Position numbers and translations under genes: made by a program
Source of the DNA: a bacterium
GTDB taxonomy: Bacteria; SZUA-79; Acidulodesulfobacterales; Acidulodesulfobacteraceae
Length of the DNA: 7,549 bases
Direction: 5' to 3'
Assembly (NCBI GenBank): GCA_021813595.1
Contig: JAKAKF010000250.1
Span: 1-7,549, forward strand
The notes under the pieces: generated by a model
What the model was told of the DNA's origin: nothing
Databases searched by the model: none
Seen by the model: only the letters and a program-made list of their open reading frames with translations
In this document: positions 1-6,083 of the stretch, piece after piece
Numbering within the stretch: the stretch's first letter is position 1
How the letters are laid out: each line of letters starts with the position of its first letter

Positions 1-13
1 GTAATCATGGCGA

Positions 14-19
14 CATAAT
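14..19 (+). promoter_or_regulatory. Possible -10 element of the tRNA-Leu promoter
   Basis: The hexamer CATAAT matches five of six positions of the sigma-70 -10 consensus and lies 10 bases before the first base of the tRNA. Transcription would start a few bases upstream of the mature 5' end. The matching -35 element would fall left of the window, so only half the promoter can be judged. The tRNA could instead be cotranscribed with something upstream. Confidence 0.3.
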
Positions 20-29
20 CCTGTTATAA

Positions 30-116
30 GCCGAAGTGGTGGAATTGGTAGACGCACCGGACTCAAAATCCGGCGGGAGCAATCCCATGGGGGTTCGATT
101 CCCCCCTTCGGCACCA
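30..116 (+). tRNA. tRNA-Leu, anticodon CAA
   Basis: This is a complete class II cloverleaf of 87 bases including an encoded CCA end. The seven-base acceptor stem pairs GCCGAAG (30-36) with CTTCGGC (106-112), followed by discriminator A113 and CCA 114-116. The anticodon stem CCGGA/TCCGG encloses the loop CTCAAAA, giving anticodon CAA at 64-66, which reads the leucine codon UUG. The long variable arm (GGGA/TCCC stem) is the class II hallmark of leucine tRNAs. The T arm is GGGGG-TTCGATT-CCCCC. The discriminator A and the D-loop pattern agree with bacterial tRNA-Leu. It is transcribed toward the oxidoreductase gene on the opposite strand, 54 bases away. Confidence 0.97.
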
Positions 117-123
117 CGTGTTT

Positions 124-150
124 TATGAGGTTCTCCATAGTACCCTTTTT
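124..150 (+). terminator. Weak hairpin plus T-run after the tRNA
   Basis: Positions 124-129 (TATGAG) pair with 133-139 (CTC-C-ATA, one bulged C) around a three-base loop, and five Ts follow at 146-150. This is the only terminator-like structure in the 54 bases between the tRNA and the convergent oxidoreductase. The stem is short and only half G/C, and the T-run starts six bases after it, so it may not terminate efficiently. Confidence 0.22.
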
Positions 151-170
151 CATATTTTCCTTTTGCCGGT

Positions 171-1238
171 TTAAAACTTAGCTCTCAGATACTGCTTCGG
201 CCATTCTATATCTACGCCGAGTTTATGCGCCGCCATAAGAGGCCAATATGGATTTCTCAATAATTCCCTGCCCATCTCGACCATATCCGCCGTTCCGGAA
301 CTTAATATGAAATCGGCAAATTCAGGTTTAGTAATAAGTCCTACTCCAGAAACTGCAATACCCGCTTTTTCCCTTATCTCTTTTGCAAAACCGAGCTGAT
401 AGCCGTAGTATATATTCATTTTCGCGTTAGGCGCGATTCCCCCGGAAGAACAGTCTATCAAAGAAACACCGGCTTTTTTTAACATTCCGGCTAAAACAAC
501 GGCAGATTCGATGTCAAACCCTCCATCCACCCAATCTACCGCCGAAATCCTCACAAAAATAGGCTTATTTTTCGGCCAACCTGTTTCTTTTATCGCATCT
601 ATTATTTCCAGCAGCAGTCTTGCCCTGTTTTCAAGAGAGCCGCCGTACTTATCTTTTCTTTTGTTGGATAAAGGCGACAAAAACTCGTTTATCAAATATC
701 CGTGTGCGGCGTGTATTTCTATGACGTCGAACCCGGCCTTATCGGCATTTTTTGCGCCGTTTGCAAAATCTTTTATAACCTTTTTAATATCGTTTTCGTC
801 CATTTCCTTAGGAACCTGATAGCCGTCGTTAAACGGGATAGGACTCGGCGCAAGAACCTGCCATGCCCCTTCTTCCGGCTTTAAAGGATTATCTCCGAGC
901 CACGGAGCGTTGGTCGAAGCTTTCCTTCCCGCATGCGCCAGCTGTATCCCCATTACCGATCCGCAGGATTTGCAAAATTCCACCACGGGCTTAAAAGCTT
1001 CAATCTGCTTTTCATTCCATATCCCTGCGTCGTAAGGACTTATTCTTCCCTCGGGACTGACGCCGGTAGCTTCGACTATAATAAGTCCTACCCCGCCGAC
1101 CGCCCTAGCGCCTAAATGCGCCGTATGAAAAGCGCCTACTACGCCGTCAACCGCCGAATACATACACATAGGCGCCATCATTATTCTGTTTTTAATTTTA
1201 ATCCCGCCGATTTCCAATGGTTCAAAAAGCATTCTCAT
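171..1238 (-). CDS. namA: NADH:flavin oxidoreductase, Old Yellow Enzyme family, YqjM/NamA-like
   Basis: This 355-residue FMN-binding TIM-barrel enzyme is expected to use NAD(P)H to reduce activated C=C bonds (enones, quinone-like compounds) in the cytoplasm. It resembles the thermophilic-like YqjM class throughout. The N-terminal MAPMCMY (21-27) carries the class-specific Cys25 and Tyr27 near the flavin. Gln99 in GIQLAHAGRKA, the anion-binding pair His176/His179 in HAAHGYL, Arg230 and the phosphate-binding Gly323-Arg324 are all present. Arg352 near the C terminus may be the arginine finger that YqjM enzymes insert into the neighbouring subunit. The first Met is preferred over Met3 because AAAGGAGG lies 10 bases upstream of it. 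It is a lone gene, divergent from ispF. The physiological substrate cannot be read from the sequence, so the gene symbol is by family resemblance only. Confidence 0.92.
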   Translation of the reverse strand: MRMLFEPLEIGGIKIKNRIMMAPMCMYSAVDGVVGAFHTAHLGARAVGGVGLIIVEATGVSPEGRISPYDAGIWNEKQIEAFKPVVEFCKSCGSVMGIQLAHAGRKASTNAPWLGDNPLKPEEGAWQVLAPSPIPFNDGYQVPKEMDENDIKKVIKDFANGAKNADKAGFDVIEIHAAHGYLINEFLSPLSNKRKDKYGGSLENRARLLLEIIDAIKETGWPKNKPIFVRISAVDWVDGGFDIESAVVLAGMLKKAGVSLIDCSSGGIAPNAKMNIYYGYQLGFAKEIREKAGIAVSGVGLITKPEFADFILSSGTADMVEMGRELLRNPYWPLMAAHKLGVDIEWPKQYLRAKF

Positions 1239-1248
1239 GATTAACCGT

Positions 1249-1256
1249 CCTCCTTT
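1249..1256 (-). promoter_or_regulatory. Strong Shine-Dalgarno of the oxidoreductase gene
   Basis: The minus strand reads AAAGGAGG, ending 10 bases before the ATG at 1238. This near-perfect anti-16S match fixes the start at Met1 rather than Met3. Confidence 0.85.
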
Positions 1257-1285
1257 ATTTTAACATTGCGCTTCTTAACCTTTAA

Positions 1286-1294
1286 ATTATATCA
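1286..1294 (-). promoter_or_regulatory. Extended -10 promoter for the oxidoreductase gene
   Basis: The minus strand reads TGATATAAT, a perfect TATAAT with the TGn extension. The predicted start near 1279 leaves a leader of about 40 bases holding the Shine-Dalgarno. No good TTGACA is present 16-18 bases upstream, consistent with an extended -10 promoter. It stands back to back with the ispF promoter, about 35 bases away. Confidence 0.55.
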
Positions 1295-1322
1295 CATTTT
1301 TTACCCCCGAAAACCGCCGTTA

Positions 1323-1331
1323 TGGTATAAT
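1323..1331 (+). promoter_or_regulatory. Extended -10 promoter for ispF-ispD
   Basis: The plus strand reads TGGTATAAT, again a perfect TATAAT with a TGn extension and no recognisable -35 box. A start about seven bases downstream would fall at 1337-1339, directly in front of the first possible ATG (1340). The transcript would be leaderless or have a leader of about 10 bases if the second ATG (1349) is used. Confidence 0.5.
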
Positions 1332-1339
1332 TATTTTAA

Positions 1340-1843
1340 ATGGACAATATGAGAATAGGAAGCGGCTACGACATACACAAATTTTTAGAGATTGCGCTTT
1401 TTGAAAATGCCGCTAAAAAATTATACCTTGGAGGGGTACTGATAGAAGGGCATATAGGGGTTGCCGCACATTCGGACGGCGACGTCGTCCTTCATTCTCT
1501 CACTGACGCTCTTCTGGGAGCATTGTCTCTTCCCGATATAGGCGTTCTTTATCCGGACAATCTTAAATCGACTAAAGGGATTAACAGCATAGAAATATTA
1601 AAATATGCTTATAAATTGGTACGCGATAAGGGATACGGCTTAGTCAACGCAGATATCACGATTATAACGCAGACGCCTAAAATTTCCGCATATAAAGAAA
1701 ATATGATAAAATCCGTATCTTCGGCGCTTGATGTCGATAAATCGCGCATAAATATCAAAGGAAAAACAAAAGAAGGGCTTGATTCCGTAGGCAAACAGAA
1801 AGCAATCGAGTGCTTCAGCGTTTGCCTGCTGTCGTCGGAGTAA
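1340..1843 (+). CDS. ispF: 2-C-methyl-D-erythritol 2,4-cyclodiphosphate synthase
   Basis: IspF cyclises CDP-methylerythritol 2-phosphate to the 2,4-cyclodiphosphate with release of CMP, in the MEP route to IPP and DMAPP. The 167 residues contain the metal ligands Asp11 and His13 in GSGYDIH and His52 in DVVLHSLTDALLG. Also present are the AHSDGD loop (43-48), DIGVLYPD, and the C-terminal KTKEGLDSVGKQKAI, which corresponds to the nucleotide-binding TTEKLGFTGRGEGI segment of E. coli IspF. The loop after DIH is about seven residues longer than usual. Family members normally begin at the MRIG motif, so Met4 (base 1349) is as likely a start as Met1; neither has a clear Shine-Dalgarno. ispD follows three bases after the stop codon. 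Identification is firm; only the start is open. Confidence 0.97.
   Translation: MDNMRIGSGYDIHKFLEIALFENAAKKLYLGGVLIEGHIGVAAHSDGDVVLHSLTDALLGALSLPDIGVLYPDNLKSTKGINSIEILKYAYKLVRDKGYGLVNADITIITQTPKISAYKENMIKSVSSALDVDKSRINIKGKTKEGLDSVGKQKAIECFSVCLLSSE
1837..1840 (+). promoter_or_regulatory. Shine-Dalgarno of ispD inside the end of ispF
   Basis: GGAG forms the last bases of ispF just before its TAA and lies six bases ahead of the ispD ATG at 1847. This fits reinitiation or coupled translation of the two genes. Confidence 0.6.
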
Positions 1844-1846
1844 AAA

Positions 1847-2590
1847 ATGAAAATTTACGCCGTGCTGCTTGCCGCCGGAACAGGCTCCCGAACCGGCTTG
1901 TCAATACCTAAACAGCTTATAAAGATTAATAAGAAAGAAATTATACTCCGCAGTCTTGAAATATTTTTAAAATCAAAAATTAATTTCGAAGCAGTTATTA
2001 TAGCGACCCCGCCGCCGTCCGTTTTTCAATTTAACTGGAATGATTTTTTTGAAAAAAATCTCGGAAACGACGAAATAGAAAAATTAAGGATAATAACCGG
2101 CGGCGAAACGAGACAGCAGTCGGTCGATAATTCTATAAAATATTTAGAAAGTATTATTTCTCCCGACGAATCGGAAAATACCGTAGTTTTTATACACGAC
2201 TCAGCAAGACCCTTCGTAACGGATAAAGAATTGCATCTATTGCTTGATAAAACCGCCTGCCACGGCGCCGCTTTTCTTTGTTCCGAAGTTACGGAAACGA
2301 TAAAAGAAATTAAAATATCGAACCCTGCGGGATTTAAAACTCTTAAAAGAGATAACTTAATAGCCGCCAAAACTCCTCAGGTATTTAAGTTTAAAGCAAT
2401 AAAAAAGGCTCTTGAGAAAGCCGAAGGAGATAATTTTATATCGACCGACGATGTTTCTCTCGTAGAAAATTTAGGTTTAACCGCGGCGTCCATCATATCT
2501 ACCGATATGAATATCAAAATAACGTCGGCGTTGGATATTGAGATAGCCGAACTGTTCTTAAATAAATTCAAAAATATGAAAAACAAATAA
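1847..2590 (+). CDS. ispD: 2-C-methyl-D-erythritol 4-phosphate cytidylyltransferase
   Basis: IspD joins CTP and methylerythritol 4-phosphate to give CDP-methylerythritol, two steps before the IspF reaction. The 247-residue protein has the nucleotidyltransferase Rossmann-like signature AAGTGSRTGLSIPKQ near the N terminus, with the CTP-binding Arg and Lys. It also has GGETRQQSV, the FIHDSARPFV motif around residue 115, a TETIKEI segment, the AAKTPQVFKF motif and the C-terminal NIKITSALDIEIAE that binds substrate phosphate. Length is slightly above the common 225-235 residues. It shares a transcript with ispF, but the order F then D is the reverse of the usual ispD-ispF. The gene ends 63 bases from the convergent yacL-like gene. 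The two proteins are separate, not the IspDF fusion known from some bacteria. Confidence 0.97.
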   Translation: MKIYAVLLAAGTGSRTGLSIPKQLIKINKKEIILRSLEIFLKSKINFEAVIIATPPPSVFQFNWNDFFEKNLGNDEIEKLRIITGGETRQQSVDNSIKYLESIISPDESENTVVFIHDSARPFVTDKELHLLLDKTACHGAAFLCSEVTETIKEIKISNPAGFKTLKRDNLIAAKTPQVFKFKAIKKALEKAEGDNFISTDDVSLVENLGLTAASIISTDMNIKITSALDIEIAELFLNKFKNMKNK

Positions 2591-2653
2591 CCGGAATACA
2601 TCCTTAACGATTTTAATTACGGAAAGGATAACGCCGTATCGCGGCTATAAAAA

Positions 2654-3709
2654 TTAATTTGCCGCCTGTTCCTTATCGTAATTTATCCTTGCGAATATCA
2701 TTCTTCCGCTCGACGTCTGCAAAACGCTTGTAACTACGACGTTAAGTTCCGAGCCGACAAGCTTAATCGCGTCTTCTACGACAACCATAGTCCCGTCGTC
2801 CATATATGCGATACCCTGATTTTTTTCTCTTCCTTCTTTAGTGATTAATACGGTCATTATTTCTCCGGGAAGAAGAATCGGCCTTAGAGCTTTAACTAGG
2901 TCGTTTATATTTAATACGCTGATGTTTCTAACCTGAGCGACTTTGTTAAGATTAAAGTCGGTGGTAATAATCTTGCCGTTTTTTTCTTTGGCAAAGGCGA
3001 TTAATTTCGCATCGACCTCTTTTATATTCGGATAATCCGCATCGGTAAACTTGATATTCATATTTTTATCTTCCCTTAGTTCTTTCAATATATCCAAACC
3101 TCTCCTCCCTTTTACCCTTTTTAGGGGGTCCTGAGAATCCGCTATATGCTGAAGTTCATGCAAAACAAAAGTCGGTATCACAAACGTTCCGTCGATAAAA
3201 CCCGTTTTTGAAACATCGAGTATTCTTCCGTCGATTAAAGAACTGGTATCGATAACCTTATAGTTGCGGCATTCTTCCCCGCCGCCGCTTCCGCCCTGCA
3301 AACCTTTTGAATCCGCCTGTTTAACTCCGATGCCGAAATCGTCGGACACCCTTAAGCCTATAATAAGCCCCATGTAGCCGGCCACGAAGTTCACGAAAGC
3401 GTAAGTAATATACCCCAGATCGGAACCGGTAAAAAAAGACTTAAATAACTGGTAAGTAATATAATTCATTATAAAAAGCCCAATAAAAAGTCCAATTCCT
3501 CCTGTAAGAATTTTTTTTGTGGAAATGGACTCCATACTTTTTTCAACGGAAACTACGATAAAGCCGATTGTAAAGCCGAATAAAAGCCCTACGTAAGATA
3601 AAAAGTCGTTATGCCAGTATTCTTTGCCTATTAAAAAACCGAGAATAGCGGAAATAAGAACCAGCATTATCCTTACGAAGAGGATTGGTTTCTTATTAAA
3701 AATTTTCAT
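2654..3709 (-). CDS. YacL-type membrane protein with PIN and TRAM domains
   Basis: This 351-residue protein matches the Bacillus YacL architecture. It has four predicted membrane helices (about 10-28, 37-55, 70-88, 100-120), a linker, a PIN domain (about 150-270) and a C-terminal TRAM domain (about 275-340). PIN-type acidic metal ligands are Asp154 in IDTSSLIDGR, Glu185 in LHELQHIAD, Asp233 in EVDAKL and Asp251 in TTDFNLNK. TRAM is recognisable from LPGE, NQGIAYMDDGTMVVVE and VTSVLQTSSGRMIFA. PIN plus TRAM predicts a membrane-tethered RNA-binding nuclease, but the family's role is not established. The linker carries a glycine-rich stretch (139-144). No Shine-Dalgarno precedes the ATG; the 32-base gap after carD is nearly all A/T and contains a TATAAT (3714-3719) only a few bases before the start. 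It is the last gene of the minus-strand block. Confidence 0.93.
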   Translation of the reverse strand: MKIFNKKPILFVRIMLVLISAILGFLIGKEYWHNDFLSYVGLLFGFTIGFIVVSVEKSMESISTKKILTGGIGLFIGLFIMNYITYQLFKSFFTGSDLGYITYAFVNFVAGYMGLIIGLRVSDDFGIGVKQADSKGLQGGSGGGEECRNYKVIDTSSLIDGRILDVSKTGFIDGTFVIPTFVLHELQHIADSQDPLKRVKGRRGLDILKELREDKNMNIKFTDADYPNIKEVDAKLIAFAKEKNGKIITTDFNLNKVAQVRNISVLNINDLVKALRPILLPGEIMTVLITKEGREKNQGIAYMDDGTMVVVEDAIKLVGSELNVVVTSVLQTSSGRMIFARINYDKEQAAN

Positions 3710-3741
3710 TTATATTATATTTAATAATTATTTTTAAAATA

Positions 3742-4269
3742 CTAAACGGTTAAATTTAAATTAGGGGACTGAACGGGAGTATTTATAAATATCTTTTTTA
3801 TTTTTTCTTCTATGTAAGTTTCCGGCCTGTTCATTACGGTCGAAAGTTCTTTGATAATTAAGTGTTTTGCCTTTTCAAACATTTTTTTCTCGGCAAAAGA
3901 CAGCTCTTTCTCGCACTTTAAAATATAAAGGTCCCTTAAAACTTCGGCAACCTCGAAAAGGCAGGAGGAGCACAGCTTTATATTGTATCCGTTAAACCTT
4001 TTATTCCATGATTCTTTCCTTGCGAAAGGCTTTTTGACGCATTTTTCTTCAAGCACGTCAAAAACTTTCTGTATCTCGTTTTCTTTAATTAAAAGACGAA
4101 GTCCCGCTTCGGCTTCATTTTTAACCGGCACCATAATTTTTGCATTGTTTTCCAAAACCCTGATATTGTAAAAAGACAATTCCGTAGAACCTATTTTCTG
4201 CTTGGAAATAGATTCCACGATACAAACGCCGTACCCCGGATAAAATACAAACTCGTTTAAGTTCAACAT
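3742..4269 (-). CDS. CarD/CdnL-family RNA polymerase-binding transcription regulator
   Basis: This 175-residue protein has the two-part structure of the CarD/CdnL family, which binds the RNA polymerase beta subunit and stabilises promoter open complexes. The N-terminal RNAP-interacting domain (about 1-62) shows the family pattern FVFYPGYGVCIVESI, YNIRVLENNAKIMVPV and a GLR segment. The C-terminal helical domain has the conserved Trp88 in SWNKRFNGY, which in known members supports melting at the -10 edge. It continues with EVAEVLRDLY and LSFAEKKMFEKAKHLIIKEL. Unusual are Cys100 and Cys103 (CxxC) where relatives usually have an SGD-like segment, plus Cys76 and Cys16. Translation starts behind a strong AAGGAGG. 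It follows mqnE by 34 bases and precedes the yacL-like gene by 32. Its promoters of action cannot be told from this window. Confidence 0.92.
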   Translation of the reverse strand: MLNLNEFVFYPGYGVCIVESISKQKIGSTELSFYNIRVLENNAKIMVPVKNEAEAGLRLLIKENEIQKVFDVLEEKCVKKPFARKESWNKRFNGYNIKLCSSCLFEVAEVLRDLYILKCEKELSFAEKKMFEKAKHLIIKELSTVMNRPETYIEEKIKKIFINTPVQSPNLNLTV

Positions 4270-4276
4270 TTTTAGG

Positions 4277-4283
4277 CCTCCTT
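4277..4283 (-). promoter_or_regulatory. Strong Shine-Dalgarno of the CarD-like gene
   Basis: The minus strand reads AAGGAGG seven bases before the ATG at 4269. It is the best ribosome binding site in the minus-strand block; the four upstream quinone genes and yacL have none comparable. This implies strong, independent translation of the regulator. Confidence 0.85.
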
Positions 4284-4303
4284 AAACTCTTTGAATCATT
4301 AAG

Positions 4304-5407
4304 TTAATTAAAACCAACATTATATACGGTATCTCTTTCAGTAGGGAGCTTGCCTGCCTCTTCTATTATCTTTTTTACATTTTTAACGCTGAGCCCCGCC
4401 GGGTTAATGGAGCCTGCATTATGCGATATTTTTTCCTCCGTCAGCGTCCCGTCGAAATCATCGGCGCCGAAAGAAAGGGAAACCTGTGCAAGGTTAATGC
4501 CCAAGTTTACAAAAAACGTTTTTATATGCTTGAAATTATCTAAAAAAAGGCGCGAAACGGCAATTACTTTAAGGTCGTCGTATCCCGTAGTAAACCCCGA
4601 ATTCCTGACTGCGGTGTTTTTAGGCTGGAAAGCAAAAGGAATAAAAGATTTAAAGCCTCCGGATTCATCCTGCGCAAATCTTATTTCGTTTAAATGGCTT
4701 ACTCTGTCTTCATAACTTTCTTTTACTCCGTATAACATTGAAGCATTGGAAGGAATGCCTATTTTATGGGCGGTTTTGTGTATTGAAATCCATCTTTCCC
4801 CGCTTATTTTTTGCGGACATAATTTTTTTCTTATAGCCGGATTGAAAATTTCAGCTCCGCCGCCGGGGAGAGCGTCTAAACCGTTTTCTTTTAAATCCGT
4901 CAAAACGCCTTCTATGGACAACCTTGAAATTTTAGATAAATAATCTATTTCTACCGCCGTGAAAGCCTGTACCATTAAAGACGGAAATTCATTCTTTATT
5001 CTGCGGACCATATTTAAATAGAAGCTGTAAGGAAGGGAAGGATGAAGACCTCCGACAATATGAACTTCTTTAAAATTATTGGTTTTGTAATTAGTCTTAA
5101 TATATTCTATTATCTCTTCTATGCTCATAGAATATGCATCCGTTTCTTTTCCGTTTCTGTAAAATGCGCAAAAGGCGCACCTATTTACGCATATATTAGT
5201 ATAATTTATATGAATATTGACGATATAATATACTTTATTTCCGTTGATTTTAAAGTTTTTAAAGTCTGCAAGTTCTCCTATCGAGAGCAAATCGTGAGAT
5301 TTAAACAAAAACAAAGCGTCGTCGGTTGACAACCGTTTATTATTATAAACCTTTTCTTTTATTAAATCAAAAGTTTTATTTTTAATCATAACCTTTCCAT
5401 CTTGCAT
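4304..5407 (-). CDS. mqnE: Aminofutalosine synthase (radical SAM)
   Basis: MqnE uses a radical SAM mechanism to join the MqnA product, 3-[(1-carboxyvinyl)oxy]benzoate, to the SAM-derived adenosyl group, giving aminofutalosine in the futalosine route to menaquinone. The [4Fe-4S] ligands are Cys73, Cys77 and Cys80 in NICVNRCAFCAF (CX3CX2C). HIVGGLHPSLP (116-126), QAFTAVEI (147-154), LPGGGAEIF (180-188), ERW and NASMLYG follow. The HIVGGLHP and FTAVEI versions of these motifs separate MqnE from its paralogue MqnC. Length 367 is normal. Met1 overlaps the UbiX-like gene by 26 bases; Met7 (ATG ending at 5389) would shorten this to 8 bases and begins nearer the family's usual N terminus. A GGA six bases before Met7 gives it slight support. 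Translation is probably coupled to the upstream gene. Confidence 0.95.
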   Translation of the reverse strand: MQDGKVMIKNKTFDLIKEKVYNNKRLSTDDALFLFKSHDLLSIGELADFKNFKINGNKVYYIVNIHINYTNICVNRCAFCAFYRNGKETDAYSMSIEEIIEYIKTNYKTNNFKEVHIVGGLHPSLPYSFYLNMVRRIKNEFPSLMVQAFTAVEIDYLSKISRLSIEGVLTDLKENGLDALPGGGAEIFNPAIRKKLCPQKISGERWISIHKTAHKIGIPSNASMLYGVKESYEDRVSHLNEIRFAQDESGGFKSFIPFAFQPKNTAVRNSGFTTGYDDLKVIAVSRLFLDNFKHIKTFFVNLGINLAQVSLSFGADDFDGTLTEEKISHNAGSINPAGLSVKNVKKIIEEAGKLPTERDTVYNVGFN

Positions 5408-6077
5408 AAATATCGTTCTCTATGCCTAACGCATCTAAAATTTTGCCGGTTATAAAATCTATAATATCTTCGACCGTCCGGGGCATATTATAAAATGCGG
5501 GAATGGGCGGGAGTATCGTCGCCCCCGATGAATGGAGCGAGAGCATATTTTTAAGGTGTATATCGTTAAACGGGGTTTCTCTGGGACATACGATTAGTTT
5601 TTTTCTTTCTTTAAGCATAACGTCCGCCGCCCGTTCTATAAGGTTTCCGGAAATTCCGTTAGCAATTCTGGAAAGACTGCCCATAGAACACGGAATAACT
5701 ATCATGCCTTTAACGTTTTTTGCGGAGCCGCTTGCAATGCGCGCCTCTAAAAAATTCTCGTCTAAAAAAGCAAATCTGCCGCCGTCTTTATGCAGCCCGA
5801 ATTTGTTTTCTATCTCATTTTTTATCTTTAGATTAAAACCGTTTAAAGAATCGTTTCCGCCGGCGCTTGCTTCGCCGCCCCCGGAAATATCCGCAAACAT
5901 TCCAAGCTCATCCTTAATAACCTTAAAACCAGGCTTAGAAATTATAAGATGGACAAAAAAAGAACGGCTTATTAAAGCCTTAAGCAGGCTGAACCCGTAT
6001 ATCGCTCCGGACGCTCCCGTCAAGGCGACTATGTAGGAATGACGGTCCGCTTCTTCCATATTAAAATTTTCTTTCAT
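5382..6077 (-). CDS. UbiX-like flavin prenyltransferase with a glycine-rich insert
   Basis: UbiX enzymes transfer a dimethylallyl group to FMN, making the prenylated FMN that UbiD decarboxylases need. This copy (231 residues) has the FMN loop GASGAIYG (21-28), the IASGS segment (114-118), IPCSMGSLSRIANGI (128-142), ERAADVMLKERKKLIVCPRETP (148-169, given by its ends ERAAD and RETP), PPIPAFYNMP and a C-terminal ARWKG. Next to mqnE and ubiA/ubiD homologues it is best read as the menaquinone-pathway version (SCO4492 type, sometimes called MqnM). UbiX proteins are usually about 190-200 residues; the excess is a roughly 30-residue insert between residues 60 and 102 containing GGGEASAGG. The start lies six bases after the ubiA-like stop, without a clear Shine-Dalgarno; Met7 is an alternative start. 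Confidence 0.93.
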   Translation of the reverse strand: MKENFNMEEADRHSYIVALTGASGAIYGFSLLKALISRSFFVHLIISKPGFKVIKDELGMFADISGGGEASAGGNDSLNGFNLKIKNEIENKFGLHKDGGRFAFLDENFLEARIASGSAKNVKGMIVIPCSMGSLSRIANGISGNLIERAADVMLKERKKLIVCPRETPFNDIHLKNMLSLHSSGATILPPIPAFYNMPRTVEDIIDFITGKILDALGIENDIYARWKGYD

Positions 6078-6083
6078 ATTTTT

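Noticed and set aside
30..116. The tRNA-Leu gene as an integration site for a mobile element
   Set aside because: tRNA-Leu genes are common attachment sites, but no integrase and no second copy of the tRNA 3' end is seen in the window.
2026..2370. A 114-codon minus-strand open frame opposite ispD
   Set aside because: It lies inside a well-supported ispD and shows no family features.
2600..2645. Possible terminators between the convergent ispD and yacL-like genes: a six-base stem ATCCTT/AAGGAT (2600-2629) and GCCG/CGGC (2633-2645)
   Set aside because: The first has an 18-base loop, the second only four pairs, and neither is followed by a T-run on either strand, so an intrinsic terminator is not supported.
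4304..5407. MqnC (cyclic dehypoxanthinyl futalosine synthase) as the identity of the radical SAM gene
   Set aside because: The HIVGGLHP and FTAVEI motifs fit MqnE, whereas MqnC carries a different version (QGGxHP and a PPE-type segment).
5503..6036. A 177-codon plus-strand open frame opposite the UbiX-like gene
   Set aside because: It is wholly antisense to a clear UbiX homologue, has no recognisable motif and is explained by the codon use of the real gene.
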